NCBI GenBank assembly: GCA_009841115.1
Contig: VXML01000107.1
Coordinates: 248,001 to 312,000 of the forward strand
Reading direction: 5' to 3'
DNA from: Gemmatimonadota bacterium
Lineage (GTDB): Bacteria > Latescibacterota > UBA2968 > UBA8231
DNA: 64,000 nucleotides
Part shown: in pieces, positions 50,927-59,686 of the stretch
Numbering within the stretch: position 1 is the first letter of the stretch
Layout of the letters: the number at the start of each line of letters is the position of its first letter
Made by a program: the position numbers and the translations under genes
Notes under the pieces: model-generated
The model's database searches: none
What the model saw: only the letters and a program-made list of their open reading frames with translations
Told to the model about the DNA's origin: nothing

Positions 50927-52629
50927 TCAGAGCCCATCCTCTCCCCATCTCCTTGGACTGTAAGCCCGTCTTGGTAGTGGATCAGATAGAGACGATCGGC
51001 GGTCAGGTTCTGGTAGTGCTGTACCTGCCCGGAAGGCCAGCGCACCTCCAAGTGGTCCACAATGCGCGCTGTTCCCAGCCCGATGAAGAGGCGCGGGTCG
51101 TTTTGCCCCATAAACCCGTCGCCGCTGAATACTTGGCGATGTTGCTCGCGGTCACCCGCGCGAACTAGGACGTAGGCACCAATTCCGTGGCGATTTCCAG
51201 GTGGACCGTGCAGGTCTAGCCCGAGCCAGTGATGAATGCGGTCGCCGTCGTTGCGCAGTAAACTCGGCGGCGCGTCGAGATTGGCCACTACGATATCGGG
51301 ATCGCCGTCACCATCGAGGTCGCCGTGGACTGCGCCGCGACTCACCCTTGCCAAGCCAAACCCAGGGCCAGCGCGCCCGCTGACCTCTGTAAATCGGCTG
51401 CCTCCGTCATTGCGGTATAGCTGGTTTGTCTGAGCGTAGTGTAGCCCGCTACCGGCATGGTCAATGGCAGGCATGAGGTGGCCGTTGGCGACGAATAGAT
51501 CTAGGTCGGTATCACCGTCGTAGTCGAAAAAAAAGGTGGCCCACCCCATAAAAGGGCGACTACTGCCGGCTAGCCCGGCTTGGCCGCTGATGTCGGCGAA
51601 AAATCCGGTGCTTGTATTCTCGTAGTACGTGTTGTGGTCCTGGGAGAAATTGGTGACGAAGATGTCGCACAAGCCGTCGCCGTCGCCATCGCCAAGGGCT
51701 ACCCCCATCCCGGCTTGAGATCGGCCATCGCCACTGAAGGCAGTACCCGATGATAGCCCGATATCGGTGAATTTTTCGCGACCGTCGTTGCGCAAGAGGG
51801 AATTGGCGTGTCCATCGTTGGCCACGTACGCGTCGAGATCGCCATCCGCGTCGAGATCGCCCCAAGCGACTTGCATGCCATAACGGGGTGGGTTGTCAAT
51901 CCCCGCAGCCGCGCTCACGTCGCTAAAGCTGCCGTTGCCGTCGTTGCGGAATAAGACATCTCTTTCCGCCTTGAAGCCAGCCGGACCGCAAGCGGCCTTT
52001 ATTCCCCTGTGATTGCACCACTTGTCGTAGAACGGGGGACCATTGAGCTCGAACTTGATGTAGTTTGCGACGTAGAGATCGAGGTCGCCGTCGAGGTCGT
52101 AGTCGGCGAATGCCGCGCCTATTGCCCAGCGATTGTCATCGACTTTGGCGAGTGCAGCGACCTCGGTGAAGCGGCCCCCGCCTTCGTTGCGGAGCAAGGC
52201 GTTGCGACCCCAGCGCGTGACGTAGAGGTCGTCGTCGCCGTCGAGGTCGTAGTCGGCCGGCGTGGCCCCCATGCTCCATCCCTGCAAGCCGGCACCGCTA
52301 CCTGCTGTTGCGTTGGCGAACTGCCCGCCATCGTTGCGAAATAGGGCGTTTGTCGGCGCTCCCTCCCCTTTGAGGTGAGAACCAATGGTGAAGTACAAAT
52401 CGGGATCTCCATCGAGATCGTAATCCCACGTGGTTACACCCGCGGCTTGGGTCTCAATTATGTACTTCTTCTCAGGAGAACCTGAGACATTGTTAAAGTC
52501 AATCCCCGACTGACGTGCCACCTCGACGAAGAGAGTCTCGGCTGTCGCTTTGGAGAGGATCGAGGCCAGCAGCAAAACCACCGCCACTGCATTTGCTCTA
52601 CTGCATTTGGAAAGCCTATCATTGGACAT
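50923..52629 (-). CDS. CRTAC1-family protein (FG-GAP propeller with ASPIC/UnbV domain), second copy
   Basis: A 568-residue protein. The start is ATG 52629, 7 bases after GAGGA; the frame continues to 52677 without a good site. A signal peptide (VAVVLLLASILSKATAE) precedes FG-GAP repeats with calcium loops (DYDLDGDPDLYFTIG, DYDLDGDDDLYVTRW, DLDADGDLDAYVAND). The ASPIC/UnbV end has NRHGIGAYVLVRAGD and NDPRLFIGLG. It is the first gene of the CRTAC1-TPR-CRTAC1 operon. No strong promoter was found in the 165-base spacer shared with the divergent SDR gene. Confidence 0.88.
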   Translation of the reverse strand: MSNDRLSKCSRANAVAVVLLLASILSKATAETLFVEVARQSGIDFNNVSGSPEKKYIIETQAAGVTTWDYDLDGDPDLYFTIGSHLKGEGAPTNALFRNDGGQFANATAGSGAGLQGWSMGATPADYDLDGDDDLYVTRWGRNALLRNEGGGRFTEVAALAKVDDNRWAIGAAFADYDLDGDLDLYVANYIKFELNGPPFYDKWCNHRGIKAACGPAGFKAERDVLFRNDGNGSFSDVSAAAGIDNPPRYGMQVAWGDLDADGDLDAYVANDGHANSLLRNDGREKFTDIGLSSGTAFSGDGRSQAGMGVALGDGDGDGLCDIFVTNFSQDHNTYYENTSTGFFADISGQAGLAGSSRPFMGWATFFFDYDGDTDLDLFVANGHLMPAIDHAGSGLHYAQTNQLYRNDGGSRFTEVSGRAGPGFGLARVSRGAVHGDLDGDGDPDIVVANLDAPPSLLRNDGDRIHHWLGLDLHGPPGNRHGIGAYVLVRAGDREQHRQVFSGDGFMGQNDPRLFIGLGTARIVDHLEVRWPSGQVQHYQNLTADRLYLIHYQDGLTVQGDGERMGSE

Positions 52630-52794
52630 CGCTTTTTCCTCGGTATTGCCATAAAACTGCGATTGCGCGCCGATCAAAAACCACGTAAGTCAATCTGCAA
52701 TGGTTTTGCCGCGATGGCTACCTTCGATCACTAGGATGTCCGCCAATCTTGGCGTCGATTAATCTATCGCTAGCTAGGGAGCTTAGAAAACCAA

Positions 52795-53541
52795 ATGGAC
52801 CTGCAACCCCTCAAGGGAAAAAACGCAGTTGTCACCGGTGCCGCGCGCGGCATAGGCCGCGCCATTGCCCAGCGCCTTGCCGCCGAGGGTGCCCAAGTGG
52901 CCATCTTAGATATCGACGCCGACGGCGCGCAGCGGACGGCCGCTGAAATAGGTGGTTCGACCATCGGCCTTGCCGTTGATGTAGCCCAGGCTGCTTCGGT
53001 TGATCGGGCCTTTGCCCAAGTCGCCGATCAGTTGGGTGGCCTCGACATCTTGGTCAACAACGCCGGCATTGTCGGCACGGACACGCCGGTCAAAGACTTA
53101 GCTGAAGACGACTGGGACCGCGTCCTCGACATCAATCTCAAGGGAACCTTTCTGTGCTCGCAAGCGGCCCTGCGCTACATGCTGCCGCAACAGCGTGGCG
53201 TCATCTGCTCGCTGGCCTCTATCTCTGGCAAAGAGGGCAACGCCAATATGGCGCCCTACTCCGTGTCCAAGGCGGGCGTCATCTGCTTTACCAAAACCTT
53301 GGCCAAAGAGGTTTTGGACTGCGGCATCCGCGTCAATTGCGTGGCTCCGGCCCTGATTGACACGCCGATATTGCAGGGCATGGACCAGGACCGCGTCGAT
53401 TTTTTAACTGCCAAAATCCCGCTCGGCCGCTTGGGCCGTCCCGAAGAAGTGGCGGCGACGATTTTATTTTTAGTATCGGACGAATCGACCTTTGCCACGG
53501 GCCAGTGCTTTGACGTGAGCGGCGGTCGGGCGACCTATTGA
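52795..53541 (+). CDS. short-chain dehydrogenase/reductase (FabG-like)
   Basis: A 248-residue classical SDR. The cofactor motif TGAARGIG is at 14-21, the structural NNAG at 88-91, and the catalytic S142, Y155 and K159 (PYSVSK) are present. The C-terminus GQCFDVSGGRATY fits the family. A D at 39 after strand 2 (LDIDAD) suggests NAD(H) preference. The substrate may be a sugar, polyol or 3-oxoacyl compound. It converges with the minus-strand DUF481-like gene, 23 bases apart. Confidence 0.9.
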   Translation: MDLQPLKGKNAVVTGAARGIGRAIAQRLAAEGAQVAILDIDADGAQRTAAEIGGSTIGLAVDVAQAASVDRAFAQVADQLGGLDILVNNAGIVGTDTPVKDLAEDDWDRVLDINLKGTFLCSQAALRYMLPQQRGVICSLASISGKEGNANMAPYSVSKAGVICFTKTLAKEVLDCGIRVNCVAPALIDTPILQGMDQDRVDFLTAKIPLGRLGRPEEVAATILFLVSDESTFATGQCFDVSGGRATY

Positions 53542-53564
53542 AGGGTCACGGACTACTTGGTTGC

Positions 53565-54329
53565 TCAATTCCAATCGAGTGCTAAACCCGTTGTTAGGCT
53601 AAAATCGCTTCCAGCCACTCCATTGAGCGGATCGCTGTCGCGCTGGAATGCCACGGATGTAGTCGAGGATAGCGCTTCGGTGATCGACACTTTCAAGACC
53701 ACGTCCCACAAAACTCGATAGTCGTCGAATTGTCGCACTGCGGGCTGCACGTAGGCCGTTCCCGCTAGCTGGGCTGCTTCACCGAGCTCAATATCCGCCG
53801 ACAAGTAGTTGCTCCAGCGGCCAAGAGAGGTTTGAGCCGCATGGCTGTCTGCTGCGGTGACCTCATTTTGCTCGTGCTCAAACATCAACGACGAGCCCAG
53901 CCAAAAAGACGACTCGCCCGGGGAGATGAGAGCCCAGCGGATGCCGCCGCCGACAAGGCCGCGAAAATCCAAGCGGCGGGATCGGTCGTAATTAACCTGT
54001 CCGAAGGCTTCTCCGTGCAGCCGCGAGCCTAAGGCGCGGACGTAGCGCAGATGCGCCAGCGCTTCATTGGAAAAGCGCTCCTTACCCTCCCAGCCGAGGT
54101 CGCCTGAGCCGATAAAAATGAACGTGTCCTTGGCGCGGCTATAACTGAGGGAAAGCTCGGGACCGCATTCGAATAACTCGACATTGCCGGCCCGCAACGT
54201 CAGGTCTATCGCCACGGAACCGAAAAAACCCGCTTGATCATCCCGACGTAGGCTTTCGATATCAACTTGCGCCCACAGGGGATTTGCCAGCCAGACTAGG
54301 GCCGCTAGTAAGAGGCAATAAGGCTTCAT
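53565..54329 (-). CDS. DUF481-like outer membrane protein
   Basis: A 254-residue exported protein. The ATG at 54329 starts a signal peptide (CLLLAALVWLANPLWAQ); the frame's TTG two codons upstream is less likely. The mature part alternates strands and short turns typical of a small beta barrel (e.g. RAGNVELFECGPELSLSYSR, then HLRYVRALGSRLHGEAFGQ), with LRAGN near the start as in the DUF481/YdiY group. It ends in ALDWN. It lies 17 bases downstream of fabV on the same strand. Function unknown. Confidence 0.65.
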   Translation of the reverse strand: MKPYCLLLAALVWLANPLWAQVDIESLRRDDQAGFFGSVAIDLTLRAGNVELFECGPELSLSYSRAKDTFIFIGSGDLGWEGKERFSNEALAHLRYVRALGSRLHGEAFGQVNYDRSRRLDFRGLVGGGIRWALISPGESSFWLGSSLMFEHEQNEVTAADSHAAQTSLGRWSNYLSADIELGEAAQLAGTAYVQPAVRQFDDYRVLWDVVLKVSITEALSSTTSVAFQRDSDPLNGVAGSDFSLTTGLALDWN

Positions 54330-54346
54330 TGCCAACGACGCCTCTG

Positions 54347-55519
54347 TTACAGCCCCCGCTCGGGCTCGACATCTGCCGCGTAGTCAACGCCTGCAAAGCC
54401 AAAGCCGAAAAGTCCGAGAAATTCTGCGCGGTAGCTCTCTATATCCGACAGGGCTTCGAGGTTGTCGGTATCGACCTGCTCCCACAGCGCAGCGACTTCC
54501 CGCTGCACGTCTTCGCGCATTTCGCGGTCGTCGATGCGGATGCGTCCCTCGGCGTCGGTGGAGGCGTCTGCATAGAGGCTGCCGGCGAAGAGGCGGTGCA
54601 TCTGCTCGATGCAGCTTTCGTGGCAGCCCTTTTCCTTCATCACCTTGTACAGCAGCGAGATGTAGAGCGGCACGACGGGGATGGCGGCGCTCGATTGGGT
54701 CACCATGGCCTTGTTGACGGAGATGTGGGCACTGCCGCCTCTGGCTTGCAGATATTCGTCGAGGGCCTTGGCCGTGTTTTCCAGATGATTCTTGGCGTGG
54801 CCGATGGTCCCGTCGCGATAGACCGGGTGAGTAACTTCAGGGCCGATGTAGGTATAAGTGATCGTGCGAACGCCGTCGGCGAGTACGCCCGCTCCGGCGA
54901 GCGCTTCGATCCACATCTGCCAGTCTTCCCCGCCCATGACCGCGATGGTGTGGGCGATCTCTTCTTCGCTCGCCGGGTCGATGGCGATGTCGGAAACTTC
55001 GCCGGTCTGGACGTGGACGGTCTTGTTGGTGTAGGTACCGCCGAGGGGCTTGAGGACAGAGTTGAAATTTTCGCCGGTGCGCGGATGGGTCCGCCGCGGC
55101 GAAGCTAGGCTGTAAACGACCAAATCGACTGCTTGCAGGTCCTCGCGGATAGCGGCGATGGTCTCGGCCTTGATCTCGTCGGAGAAGGCATCGCCGTTGA
55201 TGCTGCGGGCGTAATAGCCGTCGTTGCGCGCAGCCTCGTGAAAGGCTGCGCTATTGTACCAGCCGGCCGTTGCCGTGCGTTTACCGGATGCGGGCCGCTC
55301 GAAGAAGACCCCGAGCGTAGCGGCACCCGCGCCAAAGCAGGTGGCAATGCGCGACGCCAGCCCGTAGCCGGTCGAAGCGCCGACGACGAGGACTTTCTTA
55401 GGGCCGTCGAAGGGAGGTTGGCGTTTGACCCAGTCGATTTGGTCTTGGACGGCGCGGGCGCAGCCGTCGGGATGGGCCGTAGTGCAGATGAAGCCGCGAA
55501 CTTTGGGTTGGATAATCAT
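54347..55519 (-). CDS. fabV: trans-2-enoyl-CoA/ACP reductase, FabV type
   Basis: A 390-residue NADH-dependent enoyl reductase of the FabV family, the last step of the fatty acid elongation cycle. The catalytic Y-x8-K is Y234/K243 (YRDGTIGHAK), the cofactor region is KKVLVVGASTGYGLASR at 41-57, and the N-terminus MIIQPKVRGFICTTAHP is diagnostic. I use ATG 55519 with AAGGGA upstream; the frame extends to 55651 into the divergent spacer. The family is known to resist triclosan. The length matches the usual 390-400. Confidence 0.95.
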   Translation of the reverse strand: MIIQPKVRGFICTTAHPDGCARAVQDQIDWVKRQPPFDGPKKVLVVGASTGYGLASRIATCFGAGAATLGVFFERPASGKRTATAGWYNSAAFHEAARNDGYYARSINGDAFSDEIKAETIAAIREDLQAVDLVVYSLASPRRTHPRTGENFNSVLKPLGGTYTNKTVHVQTGEVSDIAIDPASEEEIAHTIAVMGGEDWQMWIEALAGAGVLADGVRTITYTYIGPEVTHPVYRDGTIGHAKNHLENTAKALDEYLQARGGSAHISVNKAMVTQSSAAIPVVPLYISLLYKVMKEKGCHESCIEQMHRLFAGSLYADASTDAEGRIRIDDREMREDVQREVAALWEQVDTDNLEALSDIESYRAEFLGLFGFGFAGVDYAADVEPERGL

Positions 55520-55666
55520 GGGATTCCCTTGGGTTAAGATTGAGAAACCGTTGAATAATGGGTTGCGCTGCGGTCGGGCGCAAATGATCTGTTTGGCTGA
55601 CCTGTTTCGGCGAAATAGTTTAATAAAGGGGCAACTACCAGGCTCAGCCATTCAAAGAAGACGAAT

Positions 55667-56422
55667 ATGAATATAGGTCGAATCGGTCTTTTGCTCGTGC
55701 CGATGCTTTGCGCGGCTCCGAGTGCGGCGCAAGACACAGTGCCTGCGGCGCAAGCCCTATTGGAGCAGTTCGATGAGCTGTATCGCTCTACGGGCACGGC
55801 GGCGCGGATTGAGATTAAGATCGAGCGCCCAAAGAAGGTGCGGACGATGCAGATGCGCTCTTGGAGCCAGGGCGAGGACAAGGCACTGGTGGTCATTGAC
55901 GCACCCGCCCGCGACGCCGGCACGGCCACGCTGCGGGTCGGCAGCAATCTGTGGAACTACCTGCCCAAAATCTCGCGCACGATCCGCGTACCTCCCGCGT
56001 TGATGATGGGTGCGTGGATGGGCAGCGACCTGACCAACGACGACTTGGTGCGCGAGTCGTCATACGCCCACGACTACTCGGTTGCCGGGATCAGCCCCAG
56101 CGAGGAGCCGCCCGGCTGGCAGGTGGATCTCGCGGCCAAGCCCGAGGTGCCGGGTTTGTGGGAGCGGGTGGAAGTCGTCTTCGAGCGCACAGAACGGTTG
56201 CCCATACTCGCGCGCTACTACGACCGCAAGGGACGGCTCTCGCGCACCATGCGGCTTGAAGAGATCAAAAAGATAGGAGGCCGGCTGATACCCACCCGGA
56301 TTGTGATTGTGCCCGAGCGCGAGGAGGGCCGACGCACAGTGATGACCTATTTACACGTGGAATTCGATGTCGAGCTGGACGAGAGTCTCTTTAGCTTGGC
56401 GCAGTTGGAGCGCAGGCGCTAG
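55667..56422 (+). CDS. LolA-like outer membrane lipoprotein-sorting protein
   Basis: A 251-residue periplasmic protein with a signal peptide (IGLLLVPMLCAAPSAAQD). The body follows the LolA_like/DUF4292-type pattern: KKVRTMQMRSWSQGEDKALV, LRVGSNLWNYLPKISRTIRV, then MMGAWMGSDLTNDDLVRES, which is the standard signature of these outer membrane lipoprotein-sorting proteins. The next gene begins directly after its stop, and an ABC exporter follows, so it may accept hydrophobic cargo from that exporter and carry it across the periplasm. Confidence 0.85.
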   Translation: MNIGRIGLLLVPMLCAAPSAAQDTVPAAQALLEQFDELYRSTGTAARIEIKIERPKKVRTMQMRSWSQGEDKALVVIDAPARDAGTATLRVGSNLWNYLPKISRTIRVPPALMMGAWMGSDLTNDDLVRESSYAHDYSVAGISPSEEPPGWQVDLAAKPEVPGLWERVEVVFERTERLPILARYYDRKGRLSRTMRLEEIKKIGGRLIPTRIVIVPEREEGRRTVMTYLHVEFDVELDESLFSLAQLERRR

Positions 56423-57661
56423 ATGGCTGAAAACAGCACGCTCCGCCTAGCTTGGCGCGGTTTGGGCCGCAACCGCAAGCGGTCGGTCTTGGCGATAGCG
56501 GCAATAGGGCTGGGGCAGTTTGCCTTCTTGGCCACGGCCGGGATCATGCGGGGCTATGCCGATCACTACTTCGATTCGGTGACCGGTCCTTTGGTGGGCC
56601 ACGTGCAGATCGTGGCACCGGGCTGGCGCGAGGAGCGAGCCGTCGATCAGACGCTAAGCGACGTCGAGGCCATGCTAGCGGCGATTCGCGGGCAAGCCCA
56701 AGTGGAGCGGGCCGTGCCGAGGATTTACGCGCCGGTGTTGGCCGCGCTGGAAGAGGAAGGTTTTGTGGGGATGGTCGTCGGCGCGGACCCGGCGCTAGAA
56801 GGGGTCGCGGACGGCCTGTTGGGTAGCGAAGAGCTGGCCAGCCTCTTGAGAGACGGTAGAGTACTGGTGGGGAAGGGCTTGGCGCAGCAGCACGGGATTG
56901 AGGCTGGTGCCGAACTGGCCGTGGTGGGCCAAGACATTGACGGGTCCATTGCCAGCGCGCTATACGAGGTGGCGGCGGTTGTCGAATCGCCGGTTGAGCT
57001 CGTCAACAGCATTGGCATCGTCGCCGGGCTGCAAGACGCGCAGGCGCTCCTGAGAATGGATGACGAAGCGCACGAGATTACCGTCCGCCTGCACGAGGCC
57101 GAGCAGATAGATCAGGCCGCAGACTCGCTCGGTGCGCAGCCGGCACTGCAAGGGGTGGAAATCAAGCGCTGGCACGAGGTCATACCCCAGCTAGCCGGGA
57201 TGATAAAGCTGATGGACGTGTATTCGCTGGTGGTTTTGGGGATCGTCTGTTTGGCGTCCATCGCTGGCATTGCCAATACCATGATGATGTCCACGTTTGA
57301 GCGCCGCCGCGAGCTAGGGATGTTGTTGGCTTTGGGTGCGAATCCGGGTCGGCTCTTTCGGATGGTGGCGACCGAGGCCGTGCTGCTGGGTGCGCTGGGG
57401 GTGTTGCTGGGTACTGCGCTGGGCGCGTGTTTTGCGGCATTGACGGCTGGGTCGGGCTTTGACCTCGCCGAATTGGGCGGCGAAGAGGCCTTTGAAATGG
57501 GCTTCCAAGGCGTGCAGATAGCCTCGCGGGTCTATCCCGAGGTGCGTGGATCCGACGTATTGGCGGGCGTGTCGGCCGTGCTGGTGACGGCCCTTTCGGC
57601 CTGCGTCTGGCCCCTGCTGCACGTGGCGCGGCTGGAGCCGGTGGAGGCGATGCGGACGTGA
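56423..57661 (+). CDS. FtsX/LolC-type ABC transporter permease
   Basis: A 412-residue permease. It has one N-terminal membrane helix (RSVLAIAAIGLGQFAFLATAG), a large periplasmic domain (about 45-265), and three C-terminal helices of the FtsX type (VLGIVCLASIAGIANTMMMS, TEAVLLGALGVLLGTALGA, VLAGVSAVLVTALSACVW). The ATG follows the LolA-like stop without a gap. Its stop overlaps the start of the next permease (GTGA). The two permeases together would form a LolCE-like heterodimer. Confidence 0.9.
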   Translation: MAENSTLRLAWRGLGRNRKRSVLAIAAIGLGQFAFLATAGIMRGYADHYFDSVTGPLVGHVQIVAPGWREERAVDQTLSDVEAMLAAIRGQAQVERAVPRIYAPVLAALEEEGFVGMVVGADPALEGVADGLLGSEELASLLRDGRVLVGKGLAQQHGIEAGAELAVVGQDIDGSIASALYEVAAVVESPVELVNSIGIVAGLQDAQALLRMDDEAHEITVRLHEAEQIDQAADSLGAQPALQGVEIKRWHEVIPQLAGMIKLMDVYSLVVLGIVCLASIAGIANTMMMSTFERRRELGMLLALGANPGRLFRMVATEAVLLGALGVLLGTALGACFAALTAGSGFDLAELGGEEAFEMGFQGVQIASRVYPEVRGSDVLAGVSAVLVTALSACVWPLLHVARLEPVEAMRT

Positions 57662-58896
57662 GCGGCAATCTGTCGATGCAATACGCCTTGCGCTCGCTGG
57701 GGCGCAGTCGCCGCCGGACGGGCCTGTCCGTCTTGGGCGTGGGGTTAGGATGCGCTATTGCGCTCTTTGCCACGGCCTTTATGCGCGGCGGCCAAACCAT
57801 GCGGGTGCAGGCCATTTCCCAGAGCGGGTACGGCCACTTGCGGATTGCGCCCGCAGGCTGGGAACAGAGTCGCCGCGACGAGTTGCGCTTGCAGGACTCG
57901 GCGGCTGCGCTTGAGGCTGCACGCGGCCTTGAAGGCGTAGCCGTAGTGGCTCCTCATGTGCGGGTGCAGGGTCTATTGGCTTTTGGCACGCGGGTGGCCG
58001 GCGTCCAGCTTTTGGGCGTGGATCCAGCCGCCGAGCCGCAGCTCAACAGATTGGTGCGCACTATCGATGAGGGACGTTACTTGCAAGCGGACGACGAGGG
58101 AGTTGTGGTCGTCGGCAAGGCCCTTGTCGAGCGCTTGGATGTAGAGTTGGGGGATGATTTGCTGTTGACGCTGACGCGCGCCGACGGGGAGATGGAGTAC
58201 GCGATGTTGCGGATCGTCGGGATCGCGTCTACCGGTAGCCGCACGATTGACGAGACCATTTGCCACGCGACGCTCGCCGATGTCGAGAGGCTGACGGGCC
58301 TGCAGGGCGTGGCCGAGGTGTCGGTAGCCTTTGCGGACCCGCAACAGGTGGCTGCGCTCTCGGCCGAGCTGGCGCAGCGGGTGCAGGGCGACGAAGTGCT
58401 CACGTGGCGCGAAGTTCTGCCGGCGATGGGCGGCGACGAGGCGGCTGACCGAGCTTTTTCCAGCTTTTTTATTGTGGTTGTGGCCGCGGTGGTAATTTTG
58501 GGTGTGACGAGTGCCCAACTGACGGCCATGCTGGAAAGGAGGCGCGAATTTGCCGTGCTGATGGCGCTGGGATTAGGAGCGCGCAAGCTCGTGGGCTTGG
58601 TGCTTTTTGAGGCCGTGTTCATGGGAGTGCTCGGGGCGCTCTTGGGCCTGTTGCTCGCGCTGCCGCTCGTTTGGCACACGGCGACCGCGGGGATTGATTT
58701 TTCCTCGGCGATGGGCGACGATATGACGGTCATGGGCGTTTTTTTCGATCCGATAATCTACGCGGACATGGGGCTGTGGATGCTGCCCTACGCCTTCGGC
58801 TTGGGGCTTTGTGCGACGCTGTTGGCCGCGCTTTATCCGGCTTGGTCTGCCACGCGCTTGGATCCAGCGGCAGCCCTGAGCCAGCGGGATGCGTGA
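57658..58896 (+). CDS. FtsX/LolE-type ABC transporter permease
   Basis: A second 412-residue permease of the same topology: an N-terminal helix (TGLSVLGVGLGCAIALFATAF), a periplasmic domain with VVAPHVRVQGLLAFG, and C-terminal helices (FFIVVVAAVVILGVTSAQL, AVFMGVLGALLGLLLALPLV). The start is GTG 57658, overlapping the previous stop. It is followed by an 88-base spacer filled by a family B repeat, then the ATPase gene. Confidence 0.9.
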   Translation: MSGNLSMQYALRSLGRSRRRTGLSVLGVGLGCAIALFATAFMRGGQTMRVQAISQSGYGHLRIAPAGWEQSRRDELRLQDSAAALEAARGLEGVAVVAPHVRVQGLLAFGTRVAGVQLLGVDPAAEPQLNRLVRTIDEGRYLQADDEGVVVVGKALVERLDVELGDDLLLTLTRADGEMEYAMLRIVGIASTGSRTIDETICHATLADVERLTGLQGVAEVSVAFADPQQVAALSAELAQRVQGDEVLTWREVLPAMGGDEAADRAFSSFFIVVVAAVVILGVTSAQLTAMLERRREFAVLMALGLGARKLVGLVLFEAVFMGVLGALLGLLLALPLVWHTATAGIDFSSAMGDDMTVMGVFFDPIIYADMGLWMLPYAFGLGLCATLLAALYPAWSATRLDPAAALSQRDA

Positions 58897-58897
58897 C

Positions 58898-58987
58898 GAT
58901 CCGCAGATGGACGCAGATGGACGCAGAATGGGATGCACAAGACGATCTACCGCTTGAATCGTTCAAATTATTCCGGATTGCTATATG
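58898..58987. repeat. dispersed repeat family B, copy 3, inside the ABC operon
   Basis: Starting 2 bases after the permease stop, GATCCGCAGATGGACGCAG is followed by a second GATGGACGCAGAA unit and, 40 bases later, by AATCGTTCAA and GGATTGCTATATG. The ATATG of the last block supplies the start codon of the ATPase gene. It matches the order of blocks at 9096-9173. Confidence 0.65.
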
Positions 58988-59686
58988 GATAAGGCGCTAG
59001 TAGCGGCTCAAGATGTGAAGAAGGTATTTCGGACGGGCGATATTGCCGTGGAGGCCCTGCGCGGCATAGACCTCGGAATCGGCAGCGGGGAGTTCATGGC
59101 CATCGTCGGGCCGAGCGGCAGCGGCAAGACGACGCTGCTCAATCTAATCGGCGCACTCGACGTGCCTACCGACGGACGCATTGTGCTCTTTGACCGCGAC
59201 TTGGGGGCGCTGAGTCGCAGCGAGCGGGCCGAATTGCGGCTCCGTTCCTTGGGTTTTGTGTTCCAAGCTTACAACCTAGTGCCGGTGTTGACGGCGCGCG
59301 AGAACGTGGAGTTCGTGCTAGAGTTGCAGGGCATGGACCCCAAAAAGCGGCGAGCGCGAGCCGAAGAGACACTAACTGAGTTGGGGCTAGGCGAGCTAGC
59401 CGACCGGCGGCCCAGCCAGATGTCGGGCGGCCAGCAGCAGCGGGTGGCGGTGGCGCGGGCCGTGGCCTCGCGACCGAGCTTGGTGCTGGCCGACGAGCCG
59501 ACGGCCAACCTCGACAGCGACAACGCGCAGGCTCTCTTGGAGATGATGCGGCGGCTGCGCGACGAGATGGGCATGACCTTTGTCTTTTCGACGCACGACC
59601 CCTTGGTGGTTTCGTATGCCTCGCGGGTGGTTACTTTGCGCGATGGTGAGGTGCTGAGCGACGAGCGCAAGGATACATGCGGCTGA
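58985..59686 (+). CDS. ABC transporter ATP-binding protein (LolD/MacB type)
   Basis: A 233-residue ATPase. Walker A is GPSGSGKTT (42-50), the signature is MSGGQQQRVAVARAV (146-160), Walker B is LVLADE (166-171) and the H-loop is FSTHDP. The MacB/LolD subgroup features (LNLIGALDVPTDG, FVFQAYNLVPVLTARENV) are clear. It would power the two FtsX-type permeases before it. The start codon lies inside a family B repeat. The stop overlaps the next gene by 10 bases. Confidence 0.93.
   Translation: MDKALVAAQDVKKVFRTGDIAVEALRGIDLGIGSGEFMAIVGPSGSGKTTLLNLIGALDVPTDGRIVLFDRDLGALSRSERAELRLRSLGFVFQAYNLVPVLTARENVEFVLELQGMDPKKRRARAEETLTELGLGELADRRPSQMSGGQQQRVAVARAVASRPSLVLADEPTANLDSDNAQALLEMMRRLRDEMGMTFVFSTHDPLVVSYASRVVTLRDGEVLSDERKDTCG

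Noticed and set aside
52630-52794. Divergent promoter pair between the CRTAC1 and SDR genes
   Set aside because: A TTGACT occurs on the minus strand, but no -10 box lies at a fitting distance; nothing convincing on the plus strand.
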